A stretch of DNA of 64,000 nucleotides from Heterocephalus glaber (lineage: Eukaryota > Chordata > Mammalia > Rodentia > Bathyergidae), in the NCBI RefSeq assembly GCF_000247695.1, contig NW_004624778.1:17145437-17209436 (forward strand). Reading direction: 5' to 3'. A model generated the notes under the pieces. It saw only the letters and a list, made by a program, of their open reading frames with translations. It did no database searches and was not told the DNA's origin. Of this stretch, positions 38,660 through 53,891 are shown in pieces. Position 1 is the first letter of the stretch, and each line of letters opens with the position of its first letter. The position numbers were made by a program, and so were the translations under genes.

Positions 38660-40653
38660 ATAATTTATTCTTTATAGCTTATCTTTTATTGAGATATTGT
38701 GCCATCATTTATTCTCCAATTTTCTTTCATCTTTTCTAAACTAATTTAGAAAAACTATCCTTTTATCCGTTTTAAATTTAACATTTACAATATTTTGGCA
38801 TAAATGTATATCTGTGAAAGCTGTAATTTTTCTGGTTCATCACTATTCTAAGCAAATCCAAAGGATAAAATATTGGTTTGATCTTCACCATCATCCCTTT
38901 TAAAACTGCAGGAGGAAGCTTCTCTCTACTAGAGGGAAGTTGGCATCACTCAATTTTCTCCTTGAACTACTGTCTATAATTTACTTTCTCTACTGAATAA
39001 TATACAAAAGTTATCTGAGTTTATGATGTAGAGTCTCTTATTGATCATCTGTCTTCTTTGCAGCATAAAATGTTTATAAATTGAAATTTTAGAGTATTAC
39101 CTATGACCTTAAGTCTTTAACTGTTTTCTCAATTGAGTTAATATTACAATTAGTGTTTCTGCACAGCTGTATGTAAAGTAAGGTTTTATTGGAATTTCAC
39201 CACTTAATGACACGAGTTGGGCTTTTTGTGCTTTAATTTTACGTATCCATGTGGAATACTACTTACTGCATACATTCTATTCCAATGTCTTCTTACTGTT
39301 GTTTTTACCAAATCTTGTTTGTATATGTATAAGTATTTTAACAATGACTTTTTTTATACCAATCACTCAGTGATTTTTACTCCTCACAGTTCACTGTGAA
39401 CTCTTGCCCAAAGTCATTTTTAATAATCTTTTCACTCACAACTAGATAAGGCCTTCCTCTAATTATGCTGCAAGAAAAGGTAAAGAAACCTCCTGATTTG
39501 CAAAATAATTTTTTATTAATTCAAGTGTCTTCCTTTTCTATTTTCTGGATGGTGCAGCAATCAGTGTGAAGCTGTACCAAGACTTAGCAAATAATATAAT
39601 ATAGACTTGCAGTTTTTTCTGCTTAGAAGTACAGTAATCCAATGTGATTTTGATTTGTATTGAAAATGTTGAATATGATTTTAAAAAATATTTTCTTTTG
39701 GCAAATGTACGTGTATGTACAGTACATGCTGAACCCCAGTGATTTGCATTAAGAAAGAGCTAAATAAAAATTATTTATATAAAGAAAATAACTATTTCAT
39801 AGACTGAATCATATTACCAAAACTGATCGTTTCTGTAGCTGGCTTAAATTCCATATTTTGGTACTAAGTATAGGGAATATTAAATATTCTATAAGATGAT
39901 TTAAAATAAAGATTCACTGTAATTTGAATAAATATTTCAAAATATTATATAAATGAATGACTGTTGAATAATGAAATTGAACACTGACTAAACCTACAAA
40001 ATATAGTATTGTACAGTATTTTACCTGTAGGTTTCAGCCAGTGTAACTAAAACATGTTGGTGTTCTTGGAAGGCAAAAAAAATTTAAAACTTCAGTTAAA
40101 TTTAAAATATTGTGTCACTATCCTAAAAAACTTTGAATGTTTGAAGGATTTTCTATTTAAAAATAAATTCAAGGAAAGGATATTGAGAATATACCTTCCT
40201 TTTGTCATTCTAGATTGTTTCTGAATAACAGTATATTCATTTACAGAATTCATGGAAATTTTTCAATACTTCCGCAACCCACCCTGCACAATATATTAGA
40301 TTTGTGAACAACCTAGCATTTCCAATTTCATGTTTCATCCTAAGAAGAAAGCATAAGACCAAAGTTAAGAAAAAAAAGAAACAAGAAAAACATTAGGGTG
40401 ACTCTGTGGTGAATAATAATTTCTTTAGAACCATGGTAGGTTTTAAACTGCAAAGTAAGGGTCCTTAATAATATGCTTGAAGAGTGAGCTGTCTTTTCTA
40501 AAGTAAAAGGGGTTTATGGAGAAAGATAAGTAAGAGAATCTCCATGAAGCTACATGATGCTATGAAGAGTGTACTTGGACTTGAGAATCTAAAAATTTAG
40601 CTGTTTATGCTTGTTAGGTAGATACATAGGATTTTTAAAAAATAATCTACTAA

Positions 40654-40911
<258 letters not shown>

Positions 40912-41337
40912 TAACTTCCCAAGGTTCATTTACTTGTGACATTGGTATGAGAATTTTCTTTTCCAACATAATTGTGTCTTGGATCCAAGCTACGTACTTT
41001 TAGACTGATGCCCTAGGAGTCTTTCCACAGTACAATTCACTGACATTATGAGGTGTGTTGGCAACAAAGGCCGAGTGATTCTATAAAACAGTGATATAGA
41101 GGGTGCTTTAAATTAATATATCCGACTAACTTGGAAGTTAATAATCAAGGGATAGCTTCTCTTGTATTTTTATTTAGTATCAGTTAATTACACAGAGATA
41201 TTTCTCATTGATTCCCAGTGAACCAATATACTCGACGAACACTTTGGTTTTCTTTAATCACTGAAGCAGTACTTTTTCAGTTTCTAATTATTGAGAAGTA
41301 AAAGATTTCCAGAGTAGTGTTTCATTTATCTGAAGGA

Positions 41338-41373
41338 AGGCAGGAAGGCAGGAATGGGGGCGGGGTGGGGGGG
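41338..41373 (+). repeat. G-rich tract downstream of exon D
   Basis: ggcaggaaggcaggaatggg followed by further G runs separated by single bases. It could fold as a G-quadruplex in DNA or in sense pre-mRNA. It is about 0.5 kb after the weak exon D donor; any splicing role is speculation. Confidence 0.6.
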
Positions 41374-41892
41374 CTCTTAAGCTGTTATTATACACCCTGG
41401 TGATTTCTCCTGTGCCATTTGACGTTTTTTTCCTTTGAGCACAGCATTTTTAAATCGATTTTATGGCTTTCATCTCTTAGTTAAGAACAGGTGACTCAGC
41501 AGCTCATATGAGGGATGATGTTTTACAATAGATATAATGGTAACAGCAAGAAAATATATTTGTGAGGTAAGCTATATTTTTTCCAACTCAACAGGGGGAT
41601 CTCTAAGAAATCATAAATTGTCTAGTTGTAGCAAGGTTAGAATTAAAAGGCATCAAAAATCTGCCAAGGGAGAATTAGATTCATTTTCCCTTTTCTCATT
41701 GCACATCATATCCACAGAATAGAGTTGTGTGCAAAAACTCAAGGAAAAATCGCCTCCTAAACTATATACAAGGGAATATATGAGAAACATGAAAGTCTAA
41801 CACAAATTTCCAGCTCCCAAAGATAACTAGACATGTGATTCCAGTTAAAAAATTAATGGCTCATAAGTCGCTTCACTTCTCATAAAAAGAAA

Positions 41893-42014
41893 GTTTTGCT
41901 AAGTGGCATATGCCTGTAATTGTAGCTACTTGGGAGACTAACACAGGAAAACTGCAATTTCAAGACCAGCCTGGGCAACTTAATGAGACCTTGTCTCAAA
42001 AAAAAAAAAAAAAA
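41893..42014 (+). mobile_element. B1 SINE (monomer)
   Basis: gtggcatatgcctgtaattg, agctacttgggagactaac, tcaagaccagcctgggcaac and gagaccttgtctc, then poly-A. A 7SL-derived element without an ID half. Confidence 0.9.
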
Positions 42015-44949
42015 GTTGTTTTTACTCTATCACCTATATTCTATGACTTTATAAAGAATGTGTAGCATTGTCTTTTCTCTGGTTCCTCTGGCATGACTGA
42101 CCCAAGCCAAGTTTATTAATTTTTAATCAGTAATTATTTTGTCTTGTATTTCTCATTTCTTTTCTTTTTAAAAAATACATAGTCCTCTTCTGAGAATTTA
42201 TTCATTGAAGTCCAGCATCCCATCTACACTTTCCTTCATTTTCTTGATTTGGTGCAACATGAAAAATATTATCGTATTAAATCATGGAGAAAATGATTAG
42301 AAGTGAAAGATACTGATATAAAATGTGTTTTTCTCCCCTGTGGTTAAAAAAAGATTTACTCTCACACACTATTTTAGTGTGTGCTTTTGATAGTGGAAAA
42401 GCTGTATAGTAGGTATGTAGGAAACTTCTGTATCTGCCACATAAATTTTTGTGAACTTAAAAACCTCTAAAAATTGAAGTCTATTAGGAATTAATTTAAA
42501 AATTTAATCTCTGTAGTAGACTCTTCATTTTCATAATTTCTTTAGAAGAAAGGATAAAGATAATTATGTAACATATACATATATTATATGAGGTTACATA
42601 AGGAAAGTGTTTAGTAATTTTTGAACTTCATTTAAAATCACAAGGCAATGGATATTCCATTCATGGCCAAGATTTTATAGATTTTTAAAATATGAATATT
42701 CAATTAATTCATCAAATGGGGTTTTTTTGGACAAAAGAGTGCAAAAGAAATAGGATCTAATGTATGTTTCAAGTGATTGTTTAGAAAAGAAAAAAAATTT
42801 GAATTAGCACTTTCTTTTCTAGGAGATGGAATATTCTCTAAATCACTGTCAGTAACAGTTACTTTTGAGCCAGTCCGTATTGGTTTCTAAATGCTTTGGA
42901 GAACAATAAACATCCCTGTTCTCTCTCAAGCAGAAAACATTTCATGACTCTGTGTGGAAATGTCTTATTAGTCACCTTGTGAGACAGAGAAAGATACACA
43001 TAGAAAAAGCTGGCTTTTCCAAGTGTAGAAACTCTGTCTCCAAAGTTATCTGAAAGACTTCTGAGTTTCTTGGAGATAAATTACTAAAGCCTTACCCCAA
43101 AGATTTGCCCCTTTCTAAAGTCACAATGCCAGATTTTTTCCCCAACTGTAAGAAAAGGGAAGCTATGCTATATACATTTGCTTTTCTTGCATTTACTAGC
43201 ACATCAATAGGGATCTATATAGTTGTGATGGACAAATAATTCCTTTTCCAACTGAGAAACTGTAGTTCTTTTCTTAGCCTTTGCAGGCAAATGGGGAACA
43301 GTGAATAGCACTGTACTTTGAAACCGTCTAAAATAGGTAGTGTTGGGACCACACATCATTTATGAATTGATGCCCACATTCCCTCATCTTTGAAACAAGT
43401 AGGTAGTAGAGAAATTTATATGATTTCCACTATACATTTCAATTCTGATATTATCTTAATTAATGGGGAATTTGTTCACGCTACATTTATGACCTAGTTC
43501 TCCCACAAACTGTAAGTCAACTAACAAATGGCATTGACTTAGATTAATCAGGAATGCAGTGGCATCCATGAACTATGCCCTAGGGTGCTTTAAAAAATCC
43601 AGGCTGTGAAGAACTGGATTACTAAAAATATTGCATGATACTGTACTTCTGAGATTAATAAGTGAATTGAGAAGCCAAAGGTTTGCATGTCTCAGAGTCT
43701 TTGCTTAAAGTTATTGGTGTGCTATATTTTTATCAAATATTCCAGTTTTTAGATAGAAAAAAAACCCTCATTGCTATTTTTGTAATATTTTTACCAGCTA
43801 TTCTGTAGCAATTATGTGTGTTGACATTAATTATTATAAAGCACCTTAAGATTTGACTCTGCTGTGTAATTGTAGACTATTTGTACAATGAGTTCGGACT
43901 ACATCATTATTTGAACGAGTGCCTTGCCAGCACCTATTTGATTCTCATCCTGTATTCTGAATTGCACTTCATGGGTAAAAGTAGCTTTTCTTTGCTTTCA
44001 GAGCTCTTAGCCCAGCTAAATGTCATGACACTGAGCCAATGTGTTTCACATAGGTGTTCTGGACCTGGCACCTGAACTGGTCAAACAGGTTCATCTGAAA
44101 TGAGAGCATGTCTCTGGTGAAGAAGTTGTTATTGTGTTTGTTTAAGTGTTTTCACTGCCTTAAATGCCAGCCAGTTCTGAAAAGTATTTATTTTGCTCCA
44201 ACAAAAATATAAGAATTATGAATTATCTATGGAAACCCATGTTCATTGTCAATGTAGGTAATTTCTTTCCAACTAGGGATGATATGAAGGATGGATTTCA
44301 TCCTTAATATTTGGATTTGGAGCTAGTCCTTTCACATTAAGGCCCTGTCACGGCAATCCCACTGGGAATCACAGTGGCCAGGTAGAAATTGGGGCTGCAA
44401 GACTGAGCATAGAGAATTTTTATTTTCAGAGATGCTGATGAAGATCAACATTGTAAAAAAAGAGCAGGATTAGGAGTGGCCAACATAATTTCAAAGATAT
44501 TATATATTTATATAATGCATGAGTTTTTATCAAAATAAGAAACTGGGTTTCAAAGGATTTTTTTAAATGCATGTAAATTTTATTAAAGGGATCACAATAA
44601 TATAACATTTCACTTCAAAATGCAAAAGAAATAGAAAATGAAAGGAAGGAGAAAAATAAAGGAAATCAAAGTATTCCTTTAATACTAAAACAGTTTTTAA
44701 AAATGATATGGATTAGTTGTAGCCCACATTTTATAGAATTACCCAAGGTACATATCACCAGAAAATTGTGAATTTCTTACCCCTGACGGATATTTTTAAT
44801 ATGATGATATGGATCCTTCAATAAGAATCAGCCTGTGGGAGATAAAAAGGGATCAGAGAGAAGCAGCCTCAGGAATAAAGAGGCCTTCCCTCAAGTGGAA
44901 ATCAAAGCATTTTAGGTCCCCTCAGACTTTTCCCTGTAAGATTATAACC

Positions 44950-45125
44950 ATCTCCCCTTTTTTGAGGAATAGGGGGTTGAACCCAGGCCTTCCCACTGAA
45001 CTATTATCCCAGCCCACCCCCCTCTTTTTCAAATTTTGTGACAGGCTATCACTAAATTCCTCAGGCTGAGCTCAAATTTGCAATCCTCCATCCTCAGAAT
45101 CCTGAGATTACAGGCATACTTTAGG
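44950..45125 (-). mobile_element. B1-ID chimeric SINE, antisense
   Basis: Begins with the complement of the ID half (gggggttgaacccaggcctt, cactgaactattatcccagc) and ends with the complement of the B1 half (tgcaatcctccatcctcaga, cctgagattacaggcatac). Confidence 0.85.
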
Positions 45126-45710
45126 ATGCTCAGTTTTATAAATCCCTTTTGATGAATAATTTTCTCCATCCTTAGGATTATCTCTACAACACCTTCCGGA
45201 AGAGCCTATTTTTCCCCTTCCGCACTCCTAACACTTCATAAGTATCCTTTAGCACTTGAGATTTGAAAGAAGTGCCAACAAGGCGACCCACATTAAAATG
45301 GACCTGTTTATGGTGACAAAGAGTAAAAATAGAACAAAGCCATCACTTTTGGGCCAGTGGCACCAAATGTCATCTTGGGATATGGCTAAATAATCAACTC
45401 TTTATTTGGAAAATTAGCCACAAGTCATTTCTTCCTTTAGATTAAATATTATTAGCTCAGAGGAAACCTGTATAATTTTGTCTCTGAAATTAGATTTTCT
45501 CTATCTCACTGTGAGGGTCTAGTCAAACACAGTAATGTTCCTCCCTCCTCTACAATCTTAGGATCCTAGGCAGTTTGTTGTCTTCATTACATTCGCTTAC
45601 CTGTTCGAAGAAATCTAATATGAAGTCTCTTCCTATTTTTTGGCTCTGATTACCATATTGCTACCTCCTGTCCTCAGCCAGCCCTACACCTCCTTTCCAC
45701 CTCCATTTTT

Positions 45711-45794
45711 TTTTTTTTTGTACCGGGGATTGAACTCAGGTCCTTCTGCTTTCGAGGCAGATGGTGGAACCACTGAGCTAAATCCTTGGGCCCT
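45711..45794 (-). mobile_element. ID SINE, antisense, with target-site duplication
   Basis: Poly-T, taccggggattgaactcag, ctttcgaggcagatggtgg, ccactgagctaaatccttgg. The perfect 14-base repeat ccacctccattttt flanks it at 45697-45710 and 45795-45808. Confidence 0.95.
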
Positions 45795-47027
45795 CCACCT
45801 CCATTTTTGAATACGTTATCCCTGGTGATAACTCAGTGACTGAAAAGACCTCTGTCCCTTTCTAAATACAGATGAATGAGTGAAAATACCCTTGAGACAC
45901 ACATTTCACTTCTGCATATCTTTATATGATGTTTTGATCTTTTGTCTCTTTCATCTCTACTCCCTTCAGCATTATCAGGTTTTCTTTCTATCTCCTCTGC
46001 CCTTTGTACCAAGCCTCCCAGAGAGATGTCCCAAAATTAACTTCCAAACTCATTATCTGGAAATATTTCCTGGTTAAAAACTCTTTTGAAACTGAGACAC
46101 TATCTTTTTCAATTTACCCAAGAAAACTTTCTGAAGAAATAAATCATCAGATATACTCATATGTAGTTAACACTTATACCCAGTAGGCATCTGCTCTCAT
46201 TTGCAGTTTAACCTGGACCTGTTGACTTTGAATATGAATGAATACTTAAGTTTATTCAGATCATCCTTAGCAAGAGAAATTGCCTTGAAAATATTTTAGT
46301 CTTACTCAACTATGTTCTCTGAAAAAAAAAAAAGGTGCATTTCCACATACAAAGCTGTCCAAAAGTCCACAGGCTGTCACAAATGACTATGTGAAATCTC
46401 TTCAACTATAGTAATCTGCCTGAAAATTACAAGGTTTGCTACCAAGGAAGAAAAATCATAATTCTGCATCCAGGCCAACTTGTTCCAGCGAAGTCATTTC
46501 TCATATGACTCTTAGCTAGGTGTGCCTCTATTTTGTTATGGGAGATAATGATAGTGGTTATTATTTGTATCATTTTATTAGCATTGCCTCTGAGCACCCT
46601 GTAACTCTGATTTGTTTGACAGTTGACATGGCATGTTTAAATCACAGAAAAATTGGCATATTGGCTGGTAGATAATAGTGCAGCTGTAACTGGGTTTGGT
46701 ACATTGAATTTCACTGGCATTGCTACTTATGAAAGGAGAAATAACTCTTTTTTCTTGCCTCATCACTTATGATTACAGAGCCCAGACAATTCAAGCAATG
46801 TAGTGAGTGCTAAATGTATGTTACTACTCTCCCTGAAAGATACATCTGTGTCCCTCTGGGCCTATTTCTAACATTTAAAGGGGAAGTGCTAATCATATTT
46901 CATAAACACCTGAAGGTAAAGGGATGACAATGTCCATAACTTGGAGAAGAGATTGACCAAATCCTCTCATTTCTCTCTGAACTGATTCAAGAGACTTAGA
47001 GAAAACAAGGTTTATATGGAACAATGA

Positions 47028-47291
<264 letters not shown>

Positions 47292-48949
47292 TAAAATTCT
47301 TGTTATAATTGGTGCCTGTTCTTAAGTGGGGGCGGTGCCTGAGAAGACCTAGAGGTAATACATATTTTTAACATTGATTGCAGGTTCTCTGTGCTCATGT
47401 TTGATGCTGATGTTTGTAGTACAGTTCTGAACTATCTGTGTTATAAGCAGAGCAACTGGCTAGTGGTGTAGGTGCTTTTCGTGCATTTGGATAGTTGTTC
47501 ATGAATCCTAAATGCCATCCATCACTTTTCCTGTGCTGCAGGATATTGGAAGCACTCCTGATTCCTTGATTCTTCATTCTTCTGTATGCATTCTAATATC
47601 TAGAACTAAACTCCAAGACCATGTACAAAACTCTGAAAAATGAGACCTTAGAGAAATAGATTTAATCTCCTCATTTGTCACCTCCCAGGGAATTTTAGTC
47701 ACCATCTTCCTAAGTCAAAGTACTTGGACCAGAAAGGAGTGTCAGAACCAGTGTAGACTCTAATTTTAAAAAGAAGGACATCAAAATTTAGATAAGTAGT
47801 AATTCATGTATCTCTGATGTCTTGTCAGGAAAATAAGATGACAAGGATGAGAACCAGAAGCCCAGATTGGCAATGCAGTACTATTTTTATTACCTCAGTT
47901 GGTATCCAACAGGGATGAGCCAGAGCTGAATTTATTTGTTTGTTAGAAACTTAAAAAAGAGGGGGAAAGAGAGAGAGAGAGACAGAAGTACAGAGCAAAA
48001 AATGAGGAGGGGGAAAATACTGTATGGGTAGAATGAATGACAGATCAATTGATAATTAGATACATACAGATAAATATGTCATGGTTTAAATTATAAGGAA
48101 CATCAGAATAATTCTAAACAACTCCAGTATATCTGGTACAGGAAAATAATGTTCAGTGATTCTAACTAAGCAGGAAGCTGGACTGGGCCAATCCACATTG
48201 TACAAATATATTTGAGTAATTTTCTGCTATCCAGGTCCATGTCTATAGTAGTTCTGCCATTACATTAGTACACAAGTCTCGTGGTGACTACAAAGACTAG
48301 AAAAATAAGATTTCCTATGAAATATGAATACTAATTTTATTAATATTAAGAGTATTTCTTGTTCCTTGCATCATATTAGTTGATTTGATACACTGTCTCC
48401 AATGTGCTCTATATTTATATAGCATGTAGAAAGTGCGCTCAGCTACCAGCTACCCACCTATAGAGGAGGTAAGGTGAACTAAAGGCGAGTAGCATTCCAC
48501 TGCTTAGCATGAATGCTGCAAAACAGTCTTCCCTAAAATTCAGGCTTAGCAAAAGTTGGGATTTTGTTCCACCAAAGATCCCTTCCAACTCTTAATGGAG
48601 CCACAATAGGATTGAAAGCACAGCTATATAGCCCAAGCCCCTTCACCATACACTTGTAGTATACAATATGGGAAAGATCTACTTTACATTGCCCCAAAAT
48701 AATGAGGTCTGAGATAAGTCTGACAATTTGAAGCTAAATGATTCAGTTAATGAATTCCTCTATCAGGAGGGTGCTAGCTGGTGATTTCTGGCTGCACTTG
48801 TTCCCTACTGCACTGCCAACCAAATGGAGAAGAACTTGTAGGAGATTGGATGGAAATGCAGGCTACATGATAAGTTGTTTATAACTCTCATCAATGACTA
48901 ACCTTTTTATTGAACCTTGAATAAACATGTTCATCTAATAGGTATGCTT

Positions 48950-49090
48950 CTGAAGTCTTAAACATATCCTTTGATTTTTAAAGTAACTTTGTGAGGTAGC
49001 TGCTAGTCTTAACCCCATTTTATGCCTAAGGAAACAGGCACAAAGAATTAAAGTACCTTACTTATGTCTACAAAACTGGTAAGCAATGCA
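48950..49090 (+). mobile_element. MIR SINE
   Basis: ctttgtgaggtagctgctag, then cttaaccccattttatgcct and aaggaaacaggcacaaag, in MIR order. Confidence 0.7.
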
Positions 49091-49133
49091 TTTTTTCCTA
49101 CTCTTTTTGACTTCAAAAAACATGGGTTCTGAC

Positions 49134-49503
49134 TTTATTACTTTTATCGTTGCTGCGACAAAATACCCAGCACCCCAAGTTAAAAGGAGAAAGGTTTATT
49201 TAGCTCAGTTTATAGAGGCTTCACTCTATTGGCTCCAAGGCAGGGTGGCACATGGCAGAGGGGCAACAGTTCATGGTGGCAGAAGATAGCAAGAGCAACA
49301 AAGGAACCTTAACAGCATCTTTCTGATCCTTTTATCTTATTCACACTGCTGAGATTAGGGTAATGCCAAACCAATCACTGTGCTGGTTTAGTAACCATTC
49401 ACCCTTAATCCCAGCATCACACACTCCCAGATTCAGCTACCTCTGAACAAGCTACCTAAGACTGTATGAGACTTTGGGGGGACATCTAGACCCAAACATA
49501 ACA
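49134..49503 (-). mobile_element. ERVL-MaLR LTR, antisense
   Basis: On the + strand: cgttgctgcgacaaaatacc, gaaaggtttatttagctcag, cagttcatggtggcagaaga and, at the end, gagactttggggggacatct. Solitary; no internal genes. Confidence 0.85.
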
Positions 49504-49737
49504 GGTTCTGAAATTTTAGGAACACCTTTGTTCCTCTAAGTATTTCAATTTATTTAGTGAGAAAAGCAAATTTTTAAAAACTAAATCATTGCCAAATGAG
49601 AAACATCAAAAGCCTTCTTCATTCACATTTTAAGAAAGCTAAGAGGCATTATTGTTCTATACCAAAGAGAACCAATTTTATAACATGAAAAAACTAAAGG
49701 GCTAATTGTACTTTGTACTATTCTTTCTACTCAGAAA

Positions 49738-50090
49738 ATGTGTTCCTTAGCTTTCCATCACTATGACACATAACTGAGACAATCAATTTATAAAAAAAGA
49801 TTGATTTTGCTCACCGTTTGGGAGGTTCTGGTACATTATTGGTTGGTTCTGTTGCTTCAGGCCTGTAGCAAGGCAGCACATCATGGAGGGAATGCATGGA
49901 TGAGAAAACTGCTCTCATCATCAGGAAGCCAGAGAGAGAGGGGAAATGGGACTGGGCTCCACACTCCATTTTGAGGGACACTTCAGTGACCCACTAGGTA
50001 CTGGTACTACTACCTTTTAATAGTAACACCCTGAGTATCAAGCCTTTAACATGTGTGCCTTGGATAGATATTCAAAATTCTACATGACAG
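49738..50090 (-). mobile_element. ERVL-MaLR LTR, antisense
   Basis: On the + strand: tccttagctttccatcacta, caatttataaaaaaagattg, ttgctcaccgtttgggagg, gcacatcatggagggaatgc and ttgagggacacttcagtgac. Separate from the LTR that ends about 240 bases upstream. Confidence 0.8.
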
Positions 50091-52964
50091 TAGGAGATTT
50101 TTTAAAAGTAACTATGTTATTTAGAGATGAGAAATCCTGAAGATATTATGAAAGCTATCTTTCCTGAAAAATTTTACTGCAGCAGTGATGTAGTATGGAA
50201 CACAGACCTGTACAGTGGAGCTGTACAATAACAAAATGATCAAAAAGAACTTTAATTTTAGAAAAAGCATCAGTGATAGATGGAAGAGAGCACCAGCATT
50301 TTTTCTAGCTGTTATTTTCTTCTTGTTACAATACCAAAGCTGCCTTAAACAAAAGCTTGACAAAATGTAACATAAACAAGTGAGACATATCCTTAGAAGG
50401 GAAGCAGAGTCAGCTGTATTGTCACTGTATTTCATCAAATACTAAGCGTATCTGAAAAAACATTCTCTGATCCATCGTCATGTAGGGAAAATCTCATTTT
50501 CTTTTATTTCCATTGTACCCTTATAAGCCTTTTTATTTTTTACTGTTGTTCTTGTTTTGATTTGAACTACTTCTCACAAGCTTTTCTTTAATATTTTCTA
50601 ATATCTCTGGCTTGAGTTCTTTATTTGATTTCATTTTTACCATAGTTCCCCTTTAACTGCCACCCTCCCCCATTCAACATGAGACATACTCCACCATCAT
50701 TTTGGAATTATTAAATGCCTTTCTTTTATTTTTCTCCTTCATTGTCTGCCTGTGATTCCTGTTCAATTCATAATGCCTTACCTCATGATTTTCAAATAAG
50801 TCTCCCTACCATTGCTCCTGACACATGGTAAATTGTATGCTTTTTAAAAGGGCTGATGTTTACTTATTCTAATAGAAAAAGAAAATTAGCAGACTGACAA
50901 ATGTATTAGTGGTGACATTAACTACATGCTTCTTAACCTAAAAGATGAAATACTTAGAGCTTTCAACAAATTTTAATTCTAAGAAAATCATTAGTCAAAC
51001 TGATTGATGAAGTAAAGTCATTCTCTTGTCAGCTTAAAAAAGAAAATACCTCAAATAATTTTACTCTGGGTTTCACAATAAAGGACTGTGTAATTAGAAA
51101 TGAATTTATCTTTACTTACTGCAAGTAATTACTTTAGGATATGGTAATGTGAGGCACCCCCCCCCAATCTTTAAAGATCATGCTAAATGAGAATCTCCTT
51201 CTACTTTGAAAGCTTTTAGAATAGGATCAATGAAGAAATCCTTTCCTCATTCACATTGGTCTGTCTGGTTTGCCATGGGCAGTTTGAAGGGCTCTACCCC
51301 TCTGTTTACCTCCCACCAAGTCACACACAGTTATGTTTGCAGCAACTTTAAATGAGATAGAAGGCAACACATATTATGCAGTAACAATCTCCCTGGGACT
51401 GCAGAGCATTTTGCAGTATTGCTATGGTAGGTGGTAATTAGAAAGTCATCCTGTTGTCATAACGACTGAAATTCTGTGACCTGCAAACATAGATTCTTTC
51501 CTTCATTTCTTTTCTTTACAACCTGCTGAATTGGAAATTTAGCTTACAAGACTCTAGGGTACTTAGAGTGTTGCCTACAATTTCATCATCATCTTAGAAT
51601 AAAGTGGTTCTATTTCTTAATGTTTCATCTATAGATGTGAATAACTGTATGATTCTTTACACATTTCATGGAGTGATCACTGCATTTTGCAAATCATAGA
51701 AGAAGATATAGAAGTGATAGGGCTTAGCCGCCCTTTCAGGTTAAATAGAAAATGTTTGATAGAGTGCTGGGCTTATTACATTATAGACCTGACATAAATT
51801 ATACAAAGAGCCAAGGAAAGATGGAGTATGGATATGTGTGTTTGTGTGTTTCTTTACTAGTGCAAATTCCTTTTAGCTGAGAAGTGATCAGCTGCACTTT
51901 AAATGAACTTGGATTATGAGGCCACTTGTCTTCTTGAGTTGTAATTCTAAAAGGAAAGAAAATGTGACCTTCTAATAGTGACTTTTATATCATAACACTC
52001 TTTGATAACATTAGCCTCCGAGAGCTCTTGCATCTTTGTAAAATTGAATAAGAGTTATATTGTCCTCCATTCAAACATTGCTTTTCTACACATAGGTATT
52101 TATAAAAGCAAACCCCAGAGAATTCTGATCTTTTCAGTCTTTGGGGATCAATATGTCAGTGGACATGACAAGACCAAAACTCACTTCATTGTACTGCGAA
52201 ATTGAGTTTGATTTTCCTCCTGCAAATTGTGGCATGTGCTTCAATTTGTCTGAGAATTGAGGACAAGGTGTAGGTGAAGGTGGCTGACAGTGGACAGAAA
52301 AAGCATTTGATTTATATTTTATGGCTAGTTGGGAAATCATGTATTCCTTCTGTAACCTGATTTTTTGGCAGGTTTTATTTCAGTAAATAGGCTATCACAC
52401 AAAACTGCCAATAAATTACTATGATACATTAATACATTTGCTTTCCCTGTGCCACCAGTAGGGCATTGTTGGAGGTGTTCACCAGAGACACCACATAATT
52501 GTCCCATTCTGCTGAAAATCAGTCACAGGCATGGGAGATCAGACATCCTTTAGCAGGAAACACAAGACAGTCATTTTTAAGGCCAGTCAGAGCAAATAAA
52601 TTATTGGCACCAACACTGCCAGTTAGTTCTAGAGTGGAAAATTATACTACAATCTATTATATGAATTTTATCTTATGTGGAAGCTCATCCATGTCTTTTG
52701 TAGGTGTCTCCTTGGAATGTTCTTGCCTTCGCTTGTAACTAATGTTTTCACATAGAAATTCTATTTGATATGTTCTGGTCATCCTAAAGTATCCTTTGGT
52801 AAAATGTAATTAAGACAGATTTGCCTTAGCTATCAGTAACATTTGTGGCTCCACAACCTACTTGGTGCTTATTAGAGGAAATACTAATTTCCACTAGTAT
52901 AGGTATTCTAGTACAAAAATGGGAAAGAGCCTGAGCACTGTCTCAAGGAAAGGAAAATGATTTA

Positions 52965-53095
52965 TTGAGGAGACTTCATGAGTAATCCTAGTTACTAATG
53001 CCTGATCTATAGACAACAAAGGTGAGGTTTAAAAGGCTAAGCAGCTTGCCCAAGGTCAACAACTGAGCTAACACAGAGATTTTAGAAGTTCAGAA
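52965..53095 (+). mobile_element. MIR SINE (degenerate)
   Basis: aaggctaagcagcttgcccaa then ggtcaacaactgagctaaca, preceded by a gatctatagacaacaaaggt segment in MIR order. Confidence 0.55.
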
Positions 53096-53891
53096 AAATA
53101 TAGCATTGGAGAGAAACAGGATTTTTTAAAATTAAGTAGCAGTTAGCTCTCCCCATTACCAGGGTTCTTCTGGATTGATAATAAATATCTCCAAGGAAAA
53201 ATTATAGCAGGTAGGTTGAGTCACTGAGATTAGTTTTTGAGTCATGGTTTTATTCCTTTATGTTGGCATTATTATGTTGGCATTAGATGGAATAATGAAC
53301 TTATAGCAAGAGTATAAACTAGCTAGATAACTCTGGAATAGTTATCATCTGTCTTCAACTCACCTGTCCAAGCCTCTGGTTATCCCTTTATAGTAAGGCA
53401 GGAAGTCAGGAACTGACATCTGTGGCTTTCAATGCTATTGATAGCCAGGGCTTTGGAATACAACAGGGAAAATAAAAAGAAGGCACATGGGAATACTACT
53501 CACATCGTGGTTAGAGAATATGAGAGAAAAAAATATCAATGGCCAGTATTTTTCAAAATTGCAAAAAGCTACTGTGGAGGGAGAAGAAATGAATGACCAA
53601 AATTGAGTCAAAATCTGAACCCTTTTAATCAAAGTCTTGCCTCATTAAAAAAGAGAAAATATTTCATTAATTATTAGATCTTAGATAAGATTGAAGTTAA
53701 CTATTTGCTTAATACAACTAACTCTAGGGTTAAAACATTAATTGGACATCTAGGTAAGATAAAAATGAAAAACATATTTTCATAACTTAGTGACTTAATA
53801 ATGACATAATTTTAAAGCATACAAGAAAGATATTCTTAGATTTTACAGAAGAGTGAGTGGCCTCGTGAGTGACAAAGAATAGTAAAGGAAT

